From the NCBI RefSeq assembly GCF_014196515.1, contig NZ_JACIDV010000017.1:1-64000 (forward strand): a DNA stretch of 64,000 nucleotides, written 5' to 3'. Positions within the stretch are counted from its first letter, which is position 1, and every line of letters starts with the position of its first letter. Below the pieces are notes generated by a model. The model worked only from the letters and a program-made list of their open reading frames with translations, had not been told where the DNA came from and did no database searches. Below, piece after piece: positions 11,630 to 21,061 of the stretch. Source of the DNA: Rhizobium skierniewicense. Its GTDB lineage: Bacteria > Pseudomonadota > Alphaproteobacteria > Rhizobiales > Rhizobiaceae. The translations under genes were made by a program, and so were the position numbers.

Positions 11630-12232
11630 ATGAGCGAAGCTCTCAATGATCTCTCGGCCTATGTGAATGAGGTGCGCGGTTCCCTGCTGGAATCGTCCGT
11701 CATTGCCTACGGCGAGCTGACGCTGACTACGACACCGGATAACATTCTCGCGCTCTTGACGTTCCTGCGTGATGACGTGCAGTGCGGTTTCGTCAATATC
11801 ATCGACATCTGTGGTGTCGACTGGCCGAGCCGCGAAAAGCGCTTCGATGTCGTCTACCACCTGCTGTCGCCACGCCAGAACCTGCGTGTCCGCATCAAGC
11901 TTCAGGCGGCAGAAGACGAAGCCGTGCCATCCGCGACATCTGTGTTTATCGGCGCGGAATGGTTCGAGCGCGAAGCATGGGATATGTATGGCATTCCCTT
12001 CGAAGGCCATTCCGATCTGCGCCGCATCCTGACCGACTATGGTTTTGAAGGTCATCCGCTGCGCAAGGATTTTCCGGTCACTGGCTTTGTGGAAGTGCGC
12101 TATGACGACGTGTTGAAGCGCGTTCTCTACGAGCCGGTCGAACTGAAGCAGGAATTCCGTAATTTCGACTTTCTCTCCCCTTGGGAAGGAACAGACTATG
12201 TTCTTCCGGGCGATGAAAAGGCCAAGCCATGA
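11630..12232 (+). CDS. nuoC: NADH-quinone oxidoreductase subunit C
   Basis: 200-residue 30-kDa subunit of the complex I hydrophilic arm; it supports NuoD and has no cofactor. The family signature [20 protein letters not shown] is centred near residue 110. It is separate from nuoD, unlike the fused NuoCD of enterobacteria. The stop overlaps the nuoD start (ATGA, 12229-12232). Confidence 0.97.
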   Translation: MSEALNDLSAYVNEVRGSLLESSVIAYGELTLTTTPDNILALLTFLRDDVQCGFVNIIDICGVDWPSREKRFDVVYHLLSPRQNLRVRIKLQAAEDEAVPSATSVFIGAEWFEREAWDMYGIPFEGHSDLRRILTDYGFEGHPLRKDFPVTGFVEVRYDDVLKRVLYEPVELKQEFRNFDFLSPWEGTDYVLPGDEKAKP

Positions 12233-13419
12233 CAGAACATAACGTTCGCAATTTCACGATCAACTTCGGCCCGGAACACCCGTCCGCGCACGGCGTGTTG
12301 CGTCTCGTCCTCGAACTCGACGGTGAAGTCGTGGAGCGGGTCGATCCGCATATCGGCCTGTTGCACCGCGGCACCGAAAAACTGATCGAGACCAAGACCT
12401 ATCTTCAGGCGCTGCCCTATTTCGACCGCCTGGATTACGTTGCGCCGATGAACCAGGAGCACGCTTTCTCGCTCGCCGTGGAAAAGCTTCTCGGTCTGGA
12501 AATTCCGATGCGTGGTCAGTTGATCCGCGTTCTGTTTTCGGAAATCGGCCGCATTCTCTCGCACATCATGAACGTCACGACCCAGGCCATGGACGTCGGC
12601 GCCATGACGCCGCCGGTCTGGGGCTTCGAAGAGCGCGAAAAGCTCATGGTGTTCTATGAGCGCGCGTCTGGCGCTCGTCTGCACGCGGCTTACTTCCGCC
12701 CAGGTGGTGTCCATCAGGATCTGCCGCCTGAACTGGTGGATGATATCGGCAAATGGTGCGATCCGTTCATCACCTTCCTCGACAATGTCGAAGGTCTTTT
12801 GACCGATAACCGCATCTACAAGCAGCGTAACGTCGATATCGGTGTTGTGTCGCTGGAAGATGCGTTTGCCTGGGGCTTTACCGGCGTCATGGTTCGCGGT
12901 TCGGGTGCTGCATGGGACTTGCGCCGTGCGCAGCCTTACGAGTGCTATTCCGATCTCGAATTCGACATTCCCGTCGGCAAGAATGGCGACTGTTATGACC
13001 GCTATCTGATCCGCATGCAGGAAATGCGCGAATCGATCAAGATCATGAAGCAGTGCGTCGAGCTTTTGCAGGGCAAGCACCGCATCGGCGCGGTTTCGTC
13101 TCTCGATGGCAAGGTCGTGCCGCCGAAGCGTGGCGAGATGAAGCGTTCGATGGAAGCGCTGATCCACCACTTCAAGCTTTACACCGAAGGCTATCACGTT
13201 CCAGCCGGCGAAGTGTACGCAGCCGTCGAAGCGCCAAAGGGTGAGTTCGGCGTCTATGTGGTCGCCGATGGTTCGAACAAGCCGTATCGCTGCAAGATTC
13301 GCGCTCCGGGTTTTGCGCATCTGGCGGCGATGGATTACCTTTGCAAGGGCCACCAGCTCGCCGACGTGACGGCGGTTCTCGGCTCTCTGGACATCGTGTT
13401 CGGGGAGGTTGATCGCTGA
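12229..13419 (+). CDS. nuoD: NADH-quinone oxidoreductase subunit D
   Basis: 49-kDa subunit of 396 residues that builds the quinone pocket with NuoB. It begins with [18 protein letters not shown], where the histidine pair lines the quinone site, and keeps [13 protein letters not shown]. It is coupled to nuoC by a four-base overlap, and its TGA shares one base with the ATG of the next small gene. Confidence 0.98.
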   Translation: MTEHNVRNFTINFGPEHPSAHGVLRLVLELDGEVVERVDPHIGLLHRGTEKLIETKTYLQALPYFDRLDYVAPMNQEHAFSLAVEKLLGLEIPMRGQLIRVLFSEIGRILSHIMNVTTQAMDVGAMTPPVWGFEEREKLMVFYERASGARLHAAYFRPGGVHQDLPPELVDDIGKWCDPFITFLDNVEGLLTDNRIYKQRNVDIGVVSLEDAFAWGFTGVMVRGSGAAWDLRRAQPYECYSDLEFDIPVGKNGDCYDRYLIRMQEMRESIKIMKQCVELLQGKHRIGAVSSLDGKVVPPKRGEMKRSMEALIHHFKLYTEGYHVPAGEVYAAVEAPKGEFGVYVVADGSNKPYRCKIRAPGFAHLAAMDYLCKGHQLADVTAVLGSLDIVFGEVDR

Positions 13420-13673
13420 TGCGTTTGCCGCTGGCCATGTTGGCTCTTGTCGCCGCGACCGCACCTGTTTTCGCCCAGACGGCGGACGACGGTGTGTCTT
13501 CGCAGGCGAGCGGCGGTTCATCATCTGTCAAACAACTTCTGTCGCAGGGATACGAGATCAAATCCTCGCTTCCCAATGGCGGAAAATTCATTGTGTTCAT
13601 GCAAAAAGACAAAACGGCCTATGCCTGCGAGTTCGTCACGGTGACGAGATCGCGGTGCGAGTCGTTAAACTGA
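13419..13673 (+). CDS. Small secreted protein encoded inside the nuo operon
   Basis: An 84-residue product with a Sec signal peptide ([19 protein letters not shown], cleavage near 19), a Ser/Gly-rich linker and a compact C-terminal domain (VKQLLSQGYEIKSS, FIVFMQKDKTAYAC) with two cysteines (YACEF, SRCES) that could form a disulfide. Its ATG overlaps the nuoD stop and the next gene is nuoE, so it belongs to the operon. It is not a standard complex I subunit; a periplasmic assembly or accessory role is only a guess. Confidence 0.85.
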   Translation: MRLPLAMLALVAATAPVFAQTADDGVSSQASGGSSSVKQLLSQGYEIKSSLPNGGKFIVFMQKDKTAYACEFVTVTRSRCESLN

Positions 13674-13689
13674 TGAGGCGTGAGGAAGT

Positions 13690-14808
13690 ATGTCCGTTCG
13701 TCGACTAGCTGAAGATCAGGTCCAGCCCGCGAGTTTCGCGTTTAACGCGGACAACATCGCGTGGGCGGAAAAAACGATCCAGAAATACCCTGAGGGACGC
13801 CAACAGTCAGCGGTGATCCCGCTATTGATGCGTGCACAGGAGCAGGATGGCTGGGTTACCCGCGCCTGTATCGAAAAAATCGCGGACATGCTGGATATGG
13901 CTTATATCCGTGTGCTCGAGGTTGCGACCTTCTATACGCAGTTCCAGCTCAAGCCTGTCGGCACAAGGGCTCACATTCAGGTCTGTGGCACCACGCCCTG
14001 CATGCTGCGCGGTTCCGAAGCGCTGATGGACGTTTGTCGTCACAAGATCCACCATGATCCACTGACGCCCAATGAGAGCGGCACGCTGTCATGGGAAGAG
14101 GTCGAATGTCAGGGTGCCTGCGTCAATGCACCGATGGTCATCATCTTCAAGGACGCGTATGAAGACCTGACGCCCGAGCGCCTGGAAGAGATCATCGACA
14201 CGTTCGAAGCAGGCAAGGGCGACACCGTCAAGCCGGGTCCGCAGATCGACCGTCACCTGTCGGCTCCAATCGGCCCGCTCACGACGTTGACCGAAGAGAC
14301 AAAGCCGGATCGTTCCAATCTCGACAAGCCAGTTGAGGCGCCTGCTGCCGCGGCGCCAGCAGCGGCACCTGTACCGTCCGAAGCGGCGAAGCCGACAACG
14401 ACTGCAGCAGAGTCCGACGCGAAGCTGAAGACACCTGTTACCGATCCCAAGGCGTCCGAAAGCAATGCCAAGGATGCGGCCAAGGAAGGGTCTGGCGAGA
14501 CGAAAACCTCTCTCAAGCCATCGCTGGAAGACAAGAACCGTCCGGCCAAGATCGAGCGTCCTGCAAAGGCCGACGATCTGAAGCTGATTTCCGGCGTCGG
14601 TCCGAAGATCGAGGCGACGCTCAACGAGCTCGGCATCTTCACATACATGCAGGTTGCCGGTTGGTCTGCCGAGGAACGTGAGTGGGTCGATGGTTATCTG
14701 AATTTCAAGGGCCGTATCGATCGCGATGATTGGGTACGTCAGGCCGAGGCGCTCGCCAAGGGTGGCGAAGCCGAATATATCAGGGTCTTCGGCAAGAAGC
14801 CGCTGTAG
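13690..14808 (+). CDS. nuoE: NADH-quinone oxidoreductase subunit E with C-terminal helix-hairpin-helix extension
   Basis: Residues 1 to about 185 are the 24-kDa subunit, which binds a 2Fe-2S cluster through cysteines in VCGTTPC and ECQGAC. The usual family ends there. This protein runs to 372 residues: an Ala/Pro/Lys-rich linker (about 215-290), then a globular tail starting [20 protein letters not shown], a helix-hairpin-helix-like fold. Similar tails occur on some rhizobial proteins, including ribosomal protein L21, as far as I recall. The start 13690 follows GTGAGGAAGT. The function of the tail is unknown. Confidence 0.95.
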   Translation: MSVRRLAEDQVQPASFAFNADNIAWAEKTIQKYPEGRQQSAVIPLLMRAQEQDGWVTRACIEKIADMLDMAYIRVLEVATFYTQFQLKPVGTRAHIQVCGTTPCMLRGSEALMDVCRHKIHHDPLTPNESGTLSWEEVECQGACVNAPMVIIFKDAYEDLTPERLEEIIDTFEAGKGDTVKPGPQIDRHLSAPIGPLTTLTEETKPDRSNLDKPVEAPAAAAPAAAPVPSEAAKPTTTAAESDAKLKTPVTDPKASESNAKDAAKEGSGETKTSLKPSLEDKNRPAKIERPAKADDLKLISGVGPKIEATLNELGIFTYMQVAGWSAEEREWVDGYLNFKGRIDRDDWVRQAEALAKGGEAEYIRVFGKKPL

Positions 14809-14819
14809 AGAGGTCAAGC

Positions 14820-16124
14820 ATGTTAAAAGATCAGGATCGCATCTTTACCAATCTCTACGGCCTCAAGGATACCTCGCTGAAGGGTGTGCTTGCGCGCGGT
14901 CATTGGGATGGCACAAAGCAGATCATCGAAAAGGGACGTGACTGGATCATCAACGAAATGAAGGCATCCGGCCTTCGTGGTCGTGGTGGTGCTGGCTTCC
15001 CGACTGGCCTGAAATGGTCCTTCATGCCGAAGGAAAGCGACGGCCGTCCGCATTATCTCGTCGTCAACGCCGACGAATCAGAGCCCGGTACCTGCAAGGA
15101 CCGCGAAATCCTGCGCCACGATCCGCACACGCTGATCGAAGGCTGCGTGATCGCCGGCTTCGCCATGAGCGCACACACCGCTTACATCTATGTTCGCGGT
15201 GAATATATGCGCGAACGCGAAGCCCTTCAGGCTGCCATCGACGAATGCTACGACGCCGGTCTGCTCGGCAAGAACAACAAGAACGGCTGGGATTTCGACG
15301 TCTACGTTCACCATGGCGCAGGCGCTTACATCTGCGGTGAGGAAACGGCGCTTCTCGAAAGCCTGGAAGGCAAGAAGGGCCAGCCGCGCCTCAAGCCTCC
15401 GTTCCCGGCCAATATGGGCCTCTACGGCTGCCCGACCACGGTCAACAACGTCGAATCGATCGCCGTTGCACCGACTATCTTGCGTCGTGGTGCCTCGTGG
15501 TTCTCCTCCATCGGCCGTCCGAACAACGTCGGCACGAAGCTGTTCATGGTCTCTGGCCATGTCGAGCGTCCCTGCACCTTCGAAGATGCGCTGGGCCTGT
15601 CCTTCAAGGAACTGATCGAGCGTCACTGTGGTGGTATTCGTGGCGGCTGGGACAATCTTCTCGGCGTCATTCCAGGCGGCGCATCGTGCCCCATCGTTCG
15701 CGGTGAGGACATGAAGGACGCCATCATGGACTTCGACGGCATGCGCGACGTAAAGTCGTCTTTCGGCACGGGCGGCATGATCGTCATGGACAAGTCCACC
15801 GACGTCATCAAGGCCATCGCCCGGATCGCGGCCTTCTTCAAGCACGAAAGCTGCGGCCAGTGCACCCCTTGCCGCGAAGGTACGGGCTGGATGTGGCGCG
15901 TGCTGGAGCGCATGGTGAAGGGCAACGCGCAGAAGCGTGAGATCGATATGCTGTTCGAAGTCACGAAGCAGATCGAAGGCCACACCATCTGTGCGCTGGG
16001 TGATGCAGCCGCATGGCCTGTCCAGGCGCTGATCCGCAATTTCCGTCCGGAAATCGAAAAGCGGATCGATGAATATACCTACAGGGCCATGGATGATGGC
16101 GCTGTGCTTGAGGCTGCCGAGTAA
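14820..16124 (+). CDS. nuoF: NADH-quinone oxidoreductase subunit F
   Basis: 434-residue 51-kDa subunit that binds NADH and FMN and starts electron transfer. Visible are the NADH/FMN glycine-rich [13 protein letters not shown], the FMN segment [13 protein letters not shown] and the 4Fe-4S ligands [10 protein letters not shown] with a later Cys (HTICALGD). ATG 14820 follows GAGAGGTCAAG; a longer frame to 14730 overlaps nuoE. Confidence 0.97.
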   Translation: MLKDQDRIFTNLYGLKDTSLKGVLARGHWDGTKQIIEKGRDWIINEMKASGLRGRGGAGFPTGLKWSFMPKESDGRPHYLVVNADESEPGTCKDREILRHDPHTLIEGCVIAGFAMSAHTAYIYVRGEYMREREALQAAIDECYDAGLLGKNNKNGWDFDVYVHHGAGAYICGEETALLESLEGKKGQPRLKPPFPANMGLYGCPTTVNNVESIAVAPTILRRGASWFSSIGRPNNVGTKLFMVSGHVERPCTFEDALGLSFKELIERHCGGIRGGWDNLLGVIPGGASCPIVRGEDMKDAIMDFDGMRDVKSSFGTGGMIVMDKSTDVIKAIARIAAFFKHESCGQCTPCREGTGWMWRVLERMVKGNAQKREIDMLFEVTKQIEGHTICALGDAAAWPVQALIRNFRPEIEKRIDEYTYRAMDDGAVLEAAE

Positions 16125-16137
16125 CACCGGCCAAAGT

Positions 16138-16154
16138 AACACCCAAAGGGTGTT
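16138..16154 (+). other. Short hairpin in the nuoF-nuoG gap
   Basis: AACACCC (16138-16144) and GGGTGTT (16148-16154) form a 7-bp stem with loop AAA, without a T run. It lies in a 173-base gap between nuoF and nuoG. It is not a classic terminator; transcript processing or pausing is possible. Confidence 0.4.
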
Positions 16155-16297
16155 GCGAGGGGCGGGGATCGGGTGTACCGGTCCCTGACATCGTTAAAGT
16201 GTCTGGCGCTTTTTGAGTCTCAGCCGGATGCCATCAGGATTTGTCCTTTACCGCATTCAGATGCGCGACGGACAGGCAACAGGACGTAAGTAGGACC

Positions 16298-18379
16298 ATG
16301 ACAAAGCTCAAGGTTGACGGTAAAGAGATCGAAGTTCCGGATCATTTCACGCTGTTGCAAGCGTGCGAGGAGGCTGGTGCCGAAGTTCCTCGCTTTTGTT
16401 TCCACGAGCGTTTGTCCGTGGCGGGTAACTGTCGCATGTGTCTCATCGAGGTAAAGGGCGGACCTCCAAAGCCCGCTGCTTCCTGCGCCATGGGCGTACG
16501 CGATATTCGCGGCGGCCCGAACGGCGAATTGCCGGAAGTTTTCACCAACACGCCGATGGTCAAGAAGGCCCGCGAAGGCGTGATGGAATTCCTGCTCATC
16601 AACCATCCGCTCGATTGTCCGATCTGTGACCAGGGTGGCGAATGCGACCTGCAGGACCAGGCGATGGCCTTTGGTATTCCTGGCTCGCGCTATTCCGAAA
16701 ACAAGCGCGCCGTGGAAGACAAATACATCGGACCGCTCGTCAAGACGGTGATGAACCGCTGTATTCACTGCACACGCTGCGTTCGCTTCACCACGGAAGT
16801 CGCCGGCATTTCCGAACTCGGTCTGATCGGTCGCGGCGAGGATGCCGAGATCACGACATACCTTGAGCAGGCGATGACGTCTGAGCTTCAGGGCAACGTC
16901 GTTGACCTGTGCCCGGTCGGTGCTCTGACCTCCAAGCCTTTCGCGTTCACCGCGCGTCCATGGGAACTCGGCAAAACCGAAACCATCGATGTGATGGATG
17001 CGCTCGGCTCCGCCATCCGTGTCGATACCCGTGGTCGCGAAGTCATGCGCGTCATGCCGCGTGTCAACGAAGCGATCAACGAAGAGTGGATTTCCGACAA
17101 GAGCCGCTTCATTTGGGACGGCCTCAAGACCCAGCGTCTCGACAAGCCTTACGTCCGCAAGGATGGCCGCTTGCAGCCTGCCACATGGGGCGAAGCCTTC
17201 GGCGCGATCACGGCTGCCGTTGCCGCCACATCCGGTGAAAAGATCGGCGCTATCGCTGGTGATCTGGCATCCGTCGAAGAAATGTTTGCGCTCAAGACGC
17301 TGCTCGCATCGCTCGGTTCGACCAATGTCGATTGCCGTCAGGATGGCGCGGCCCTCGATCCATCGCTCGGTCGCGCAAGCTACCTGTTCAACGCAACGAT
17401 CGAAGGCATCGAACATGCCGACGCGCTGCTGATCATCGGATCCAATCCACGCTATGAGGCATCCGTCCTCAACGCGCGCATTCGCAAGCGCTGGCGTCGT
17501 GGCGGATTCCCGATTGCGGTTATCGGCGAAGCGAGCGAACTGCGTTACGAATACGAATACCTCGGCTCGGGCACGGACACTCTGTCTGACCTGGCTTCCG
17601 GTTCGCATAGCTTCGTTGAAAAGCTAAAGGCAGCAAAGAACCCGATGATCATCGTCGGGCAGGGCGCGATCTCGCGTGAAGACGGAGCGGCCGTGCTGGC
17701 TGCGGCTGCAAAGCTTGCCGTTTCCGTGGGTGTCATCTCGGCTGAATGGAACGGCTTCTCTGTTCTGCATACAGCTGCCGCCCGCGTTGGTGGTCTGGAT
17801 ATCGGCTTCGTACCGGCGGACAAGTCGGCCAATGCTGCATCGATCGTGGCCTCGTCGGATGTTCTCTTCCTGCTCGGTGCGGATGAGATCGATCTCTCGA
17901 CAAAGACCGCAAAGCTGACCGTCTATATTGGTTCGCATGGCGACGCTGGCGCAATGGCCGCCGATGTCATTCTGCCGGGTGCGGCCTATACCGAAAAGTC
18001 CGGTATCTGGGTCAACACCGAAGGACGCGTGCAGATGGGCAACCGCGCCGGTTTCGCACCGGGTGAAGCCCGCGAAGACTGGGCGATCCTGCGGGCACTG
18101 TCCGACGTTCTCGGTCATAAGCTGCCGTTTGATTCTCTCTCTGCACTGCGTGCCCAGCTTTACATCGCGCATCCGCATTTTGCCGATGCTGATGAAATTG
18201 CCGTGGCCGACGTTGCGGGAATTGAAGCGCTGGCGAACCAGGGTGGCACCCTCAACAAGGCAGGCTTTGGCTCGCCGGTTAAGGATTTTTATTTGACGAA
18301 CCCGATTGCGAGAGCGTCCGCCGTGATGGCCGAATGTTCCGCATTGGCCCGCAACAACTTCAAGGCTGCGGCAGAGTAA
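16298..18379 (+). CDS. nuoG: NADH-quinone oxidoreductase subunit G
   Basis: 693-residue 75-kDa subunit with several Fe-S clusters. The N-terminal ferredoxin domain has cysteines in RFCFHERLSVAGNCRMC; then come DCPICDQGGECDLQDQ, the 4Fe-4S RCIHCTRCVRF and a further cysteine in VDLCPVGALTSKP, followed by a molybdopterin-oxidoreductase-like domain. ATG 16298 (MTKLKVDG) follows GTAGGACC; an upstream in-frame start at 16241 gives an extension not seen in the family. Confidence 0.97.
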   Translation: MTKLKVDGKEIEVPDHFTLLQACEEAGAEVPRFCFHERLSVAGNCRMCLIEVKGGPPKPAASCAMGVRDIRGGPNGELPEVFTNTPMVKKAREGVMEFLLINHPLDCPICDQGGECDLQDQAMAFGIPGSRYSENKRAVEDKYIGPLVKTVMNRCIHCTRCVRFTTEVAGISELGLIGRGEDAEITTYLEQAMTSELQGNVVDLCPVGALTSKPFAFTARPWELGKTETIDVMDALGSAIRVDTRGREVMRVMPRVNEAINEEWISDKSRFIWDGLKTQRLDKPYVRKDGRLQPATWGEAFGAITAAVAATSGEKIGAIAGDLASVEEMFALKTLLASLGSTNVDCRQDGAALDPSLGRASYLFNATIEGIEHADALLIIGSNPRYEASVLNARIRKRWRRGGFPIAVIGEASELRYEYEYLGSGTDTLSDLASGSHSFVEKLKAAKNPMIIVGQGAISREDGAAVLAAAAKLAVSVGVISAEWNGFSVLHTAAARVGGLDIGFVPADKSANAASIVASSDVLFLLGADEIDLSTKTAKLTVYIGSHGDAGAMAADVILPGAAYTEKSGIWVNTEGRVQMGNRAGFAPGEAREDWAILRALSDVLGHKLPFDSLSALRAQLYIAHPHFADADEIAVADVAGIEALANQGGTLNKAGFGSPVKDFYLTNPIARASAVMAECSALARNNFKAAAE

Positions 18380-18391
18380 GGGTAGGGGACT

Positions 18392-19435
18392 ATGGAATCG
18401 TTTTTCTGGAGCTACGTCTGGCCCGCGCTGATTATTGTCGGCCAGTCCCTGCTGCTTCTTGTTTTATTGCTGGTGTCGATCGCCTTCCTTCTGCTCGCAG
18501 ACCGTAAAATCTGGGCGGCTGTACAACTGCGCCGTGGTCCGAACGTCGTCGGTCCTTTCGGTCTTTTCCAGTCGTTCGCCGACCTTTTGAAGTTCATTTT
18601 GAAAGAGCCGGTCATTCCGTCCGGTGCCAACAAGGCCGTGTTCCTGCTGGCGCCCTTGGTTGCCGTGACACTGGCGCTCGCGACCTATGCGGTTATCCCG
18701 TTTGCGAATGGCTGGGTGATTGCCAACATCAATGTCGGCATTCTCTATATCTTTGCGATTTCATCGCTGGAAGTCTACGGCATCATCATGGGTGGCTGGG
18801 CCTCGAACTCGAAGTATCCGTTTCTCGGTGCGCTTCGTTCTGCCGCACAAATGGTGTCCTACGAAGTCTCCATCGGCCTTGTCATCGTCACCGTTCTGCT
18901 CTGCGTCGGTTCGCTGAACCTGACGGATATCGTGAATGCCCAGCATTCCGGTATCGGTACGTCGCTTGGTCTTCCGGCGTCGTTCCTGGATTGGCACTGG
19001 TTGCCGCTGTTCCCGATGTTCATCGTCTTCTTCATCTCGGCGCTGGCTGAGACTAACCGTCCACCGTTCGATTTGCCGGAAGCGGAATCGGAACTTGTGG
19101 CCGGTCACATGGTAGAGTATGGCTCAACCCCGTACATGATGTTCATGTTGGGCGAATATGCTGCCATCGTTCTGATGTGCTGCCTGACGACCATCCTGTT
19201 CCTTGGCGGCTGGCTTCCTATCGTTGATGTCTGGTTCCTCAACTGGGTGCCGGGTATCATCTGGTTTGCGCTGAAGGCTGGCATGGTCTTCTTCATGTTC
19301 GGCTTGGTGAAGGCATTTGTTCCACGTTACCGCTATGACCAGTTGATGCGTCTCGGCTGGAAGGTCTTCCTTCCCCTGTCGCTCGCCATGGTCGTGATTG
19401 TTGCATTCGTACTCAAGCTGACGGCGGGGGCATAA
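18392..19435 (+). CDS. nuoH: NADH-quinone oxidoreductase subunit H
   Basis: 347-residue membrane subunit with eight to nine spans that joins the hydrophilic arm to the proton-pumping arm and forms part of the quinone channel. The conserved cytoplasmic loop [20 protein letters not shown] and the [11 protein letters not shown] motif are present. ATG 18392 follows GGGTAGGGG. Confidence 0.98.
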   Translation: MESFFWSYVWPALIIVGQSLLLLVLLLVSIAFLLLADRKIWAAVQLRRGPNVVGPFGLFQSFADLLKFILKEPVIPSGANKAVFLLAPLVAVTLALATYAVIPFANGWVIANINVGILYIFAISSLEVYGIIMGGWASNSKYPFLGALRSAAQMVSYEVSIGLVIVTVLLCVGSLNLTDIVNAQHSGIGTSLGLPASFLDWHWLPLFPMFIVFFISALAETNRPPFDLPEAESELVAGHMVEYGSTPYMMFMLGEYAAIVLMCCLTTILFLGGWLPIVDVWFLNWVPGIIWFALKAGMVFFMFGLVKAFVPRYRYDQLMRLGWKVFLPLSLAMVVIVAFVLKLTAGA

Positions 19436-19473
19436 GATGTCCTTAGTCCTCGCTTGTAGATTTGGAGGTTGAG

Positions 19474-19965
19474 ATGGCCAGTCTTTCACAAGCCGTCAAT
19501 TCGCTGTTCCTCAAGGAATTCGTTGGCGCCTTCTTCCTGACGATGCGTCACTTCTTCAAACAGAAGGCGACGGTAAACTATCCCTTTGAAAAGGGACCGG
19601 TCAGCCCGCGCTTCCGTGGCGAACATGCTTTGCGCCGTTATCCCAACGGCGAGGAGCGCTGTATCGCTTGCAAGCTATGCGAAGCGATCTGTCCTGCCCA
19701 GGCCATCACCATCGAAGCTGGCCCACGCCGCAACGACGGCACGCGCCGCACGGTTCGTTACGATATCGACATGGTAAAATGCATCTATTGCGGCTTCTGC
19801 CAGGAAGCATGCCCTGTCGACGCCATCGTCGAGGGTCCGAACTTCGAATTTGCGACGGAAACCCGTGAGGAGCTGTATTTCGACAAGCAGCGTCTTCTTG
19901 ATAATGGCGACCGTTGGGAACGTGAAATCGCTCGCAACCTTGCTCTGGATGCGCCTTACCGTTAA
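19474..19965 (+). CDS. nuoI: NADH-quinone oxidoreductase subunit I
   Basis: 163-residue 23-kDa subunit with two 4Fe-4S ferredoxin motifs, [16 protein letters not shown] and [16 protein letters not shown], forming clusters N6a and N6b. ATG 19474 (MASLSQAV) has TTGGAGGTTGAG just upstream; a start 12 bases earlier is less likely. Confidence 0.97.
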   Translation: MASLSQAVNSLFLKEFVGAFFLTMRHFFKQKATVNYPFEKGPVSPRFRGEHALRRYPNGEERCIACKLCEAICPAQAITIEAGPRRNDGTRRTVRYDIDMVKCIYCGFCQEACPVDAIVEGPNFEFATETREELYFDKQRLLDNGDRWEREIARNLALDAPYR

Positions 19966-20100
19966 GGCAGCATGATATCTTCGGGGCAGTGCTTCGGAGA
20001 GGGTAAAACAGTCAATGCCCGTCGGTTATCGCTGGCGGGAACGAAACGGGCATGCGGCTTCAGGGTCGCGTTTGTCCGGTGAGGACAAAAAGGCACCAAC
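19966..20100 (+). other. Hairpin-bearing gap between nuoI and nuoJ
   Basis: This 135-base gap is long for the operon. It holds two inverted repeats: ATGCCCGT (20015-20022) with ACGGGCAT (20046-20053), and TTTGTCC (20071-20077) with GGACAAA (20083-20089), loop GGTGA, ending 11 bases before the nuoJ ATG. Neither has a T run, so mRNA stability or translation control is more likely than termination. Confidence 0.4.
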
Positions 20101-20715
20101 ATGGGTCTGCACGCTGTATTCTTTTACATTTTCGCTTTCGTCGCCGTGGCGTCTGCGTTCATGGTCATTGCTTCAAAGAACCCCGTTCATTCGGTGCTGT
20201 TCCTCATTCTGACCTTTTTCAACGCAGCCGCTCTCTTCCTGCTGACGGGCGCTGAATTCCTCGCCATGATCCTGCTTGTGGTTTATGTCGGCGCCGTGGC
20301 GGTGCTGTTCCTCTTCGTCGTCATGATGCTGGATGTGGATTTTGCAGAGTTGCGCTCGGGCGTGCTGCAATATGCGCCGGTGGGTGCGTTGATCGGTATC
20401 ATTCTGGCGGCGGAACTGATCATCGTCGTGGGTGGCAGCGTGCTCAACCCGCAGGCGGCGAAGTCCATCACCATGCCGATCCCGAACCCGCTGGAGCGCG
20501 CCAATACGGCAGCACTCGGCGACGTGCTCTACACGAACTACGTCTACTTCTTCCAGCTTGCCGGTCTCGTGCTGCTGGTGGCCATGATCGGCGCCATTGT
20601 GCTGACGCTGCGTCATCGCACCGACATCAAGCGACAGGACATTGCAACGCAGGTTGGTCGCGACCCGAAGACTGCCGTGACAACGGTCAAGGTCAAGCCG
20701 GGTCAGGGCATCTAA
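20101..20715 (+). CDS. nuoJ: NADH-quinone oxidoreductase subunit J
   Basis: 204-residue membrane subunit with five predicted spans. The conserved third span lies in AMILLVVYVGAVAVLFLFVVMML and contributes to coupling. It ends in a hydrophilic tail (TDIKRQDIATQVG). It follows the hairpin-bearing gap and precedes nuoK by 30 bases. Confidence 0.96.
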   Translation: MGLHAVFFYIFAFVAVASAFMVIASKNPVHSVLFLILTFFNAAALFLLTGAEFLAMILLVVYVGAVAVLFLFVVMMLDVDFAELRSGVLQYAPVGALIGIILAAELIIVVGGSVLNPQAAKSITMPIPNPLERANTAALGDVLYTNYVYFFQLAGLVLLVAMIGAIVLTLRHRTDIKRQDIATQVGRDPKTAVTTVKVKPGQGI

Positions 20716-20745
20716 GGCGCGAACGGATCCAAGGAAAATCATATT

Positions 20746-21054
20746 ATGGAAATCGGTCTTTCCCATTACCTCACGGTCAGCGCGGTCCTCTTCACGATCG
20801 GCATCTTCGGTATCTTTCTCAACCGTAAGAACGTCATCGTCATTCTGATGTCGATCGAATTGATCCTGCTCGCGGTCAATCTCAACATGGTGGCCTTCTC
20901 GTCGTTCCTCAACGATATCGTCGGCCAGGTCTTTGCTCTGTTCATTCTGACTGTCGCGGCTGCGGAAGCTGCCATCGGTCTTGCAATACTCGTTGTCTTC
21001 TATCGCAACCGCGGATCGATTGCCGTGGAAGACGTCAATATGATGAAGGGCTGA
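20746..21054 (+). CDS. nuoK: NADH-quinone oxidoreductase subunit K
   Basis: 102-residue MrpC-like subunit with three spans. The two conserved membrane glutamates are in [10 protein letters not shown] and [11 protein letters not shown]; both are needed for proton transfer in characterised complexes. Confidence 0.97.
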   Translation: MEIGLSHYLTVSAVLFTIGIFGIFLNRKNVIVILMSIELILLAVNLNMVAFSSFLNDIVGQVFALFILTVAAAEAAIGLAILVVFYRNRGSIAVEDVNMMKG

Positions 21055-21061
21055 TAAGGCT

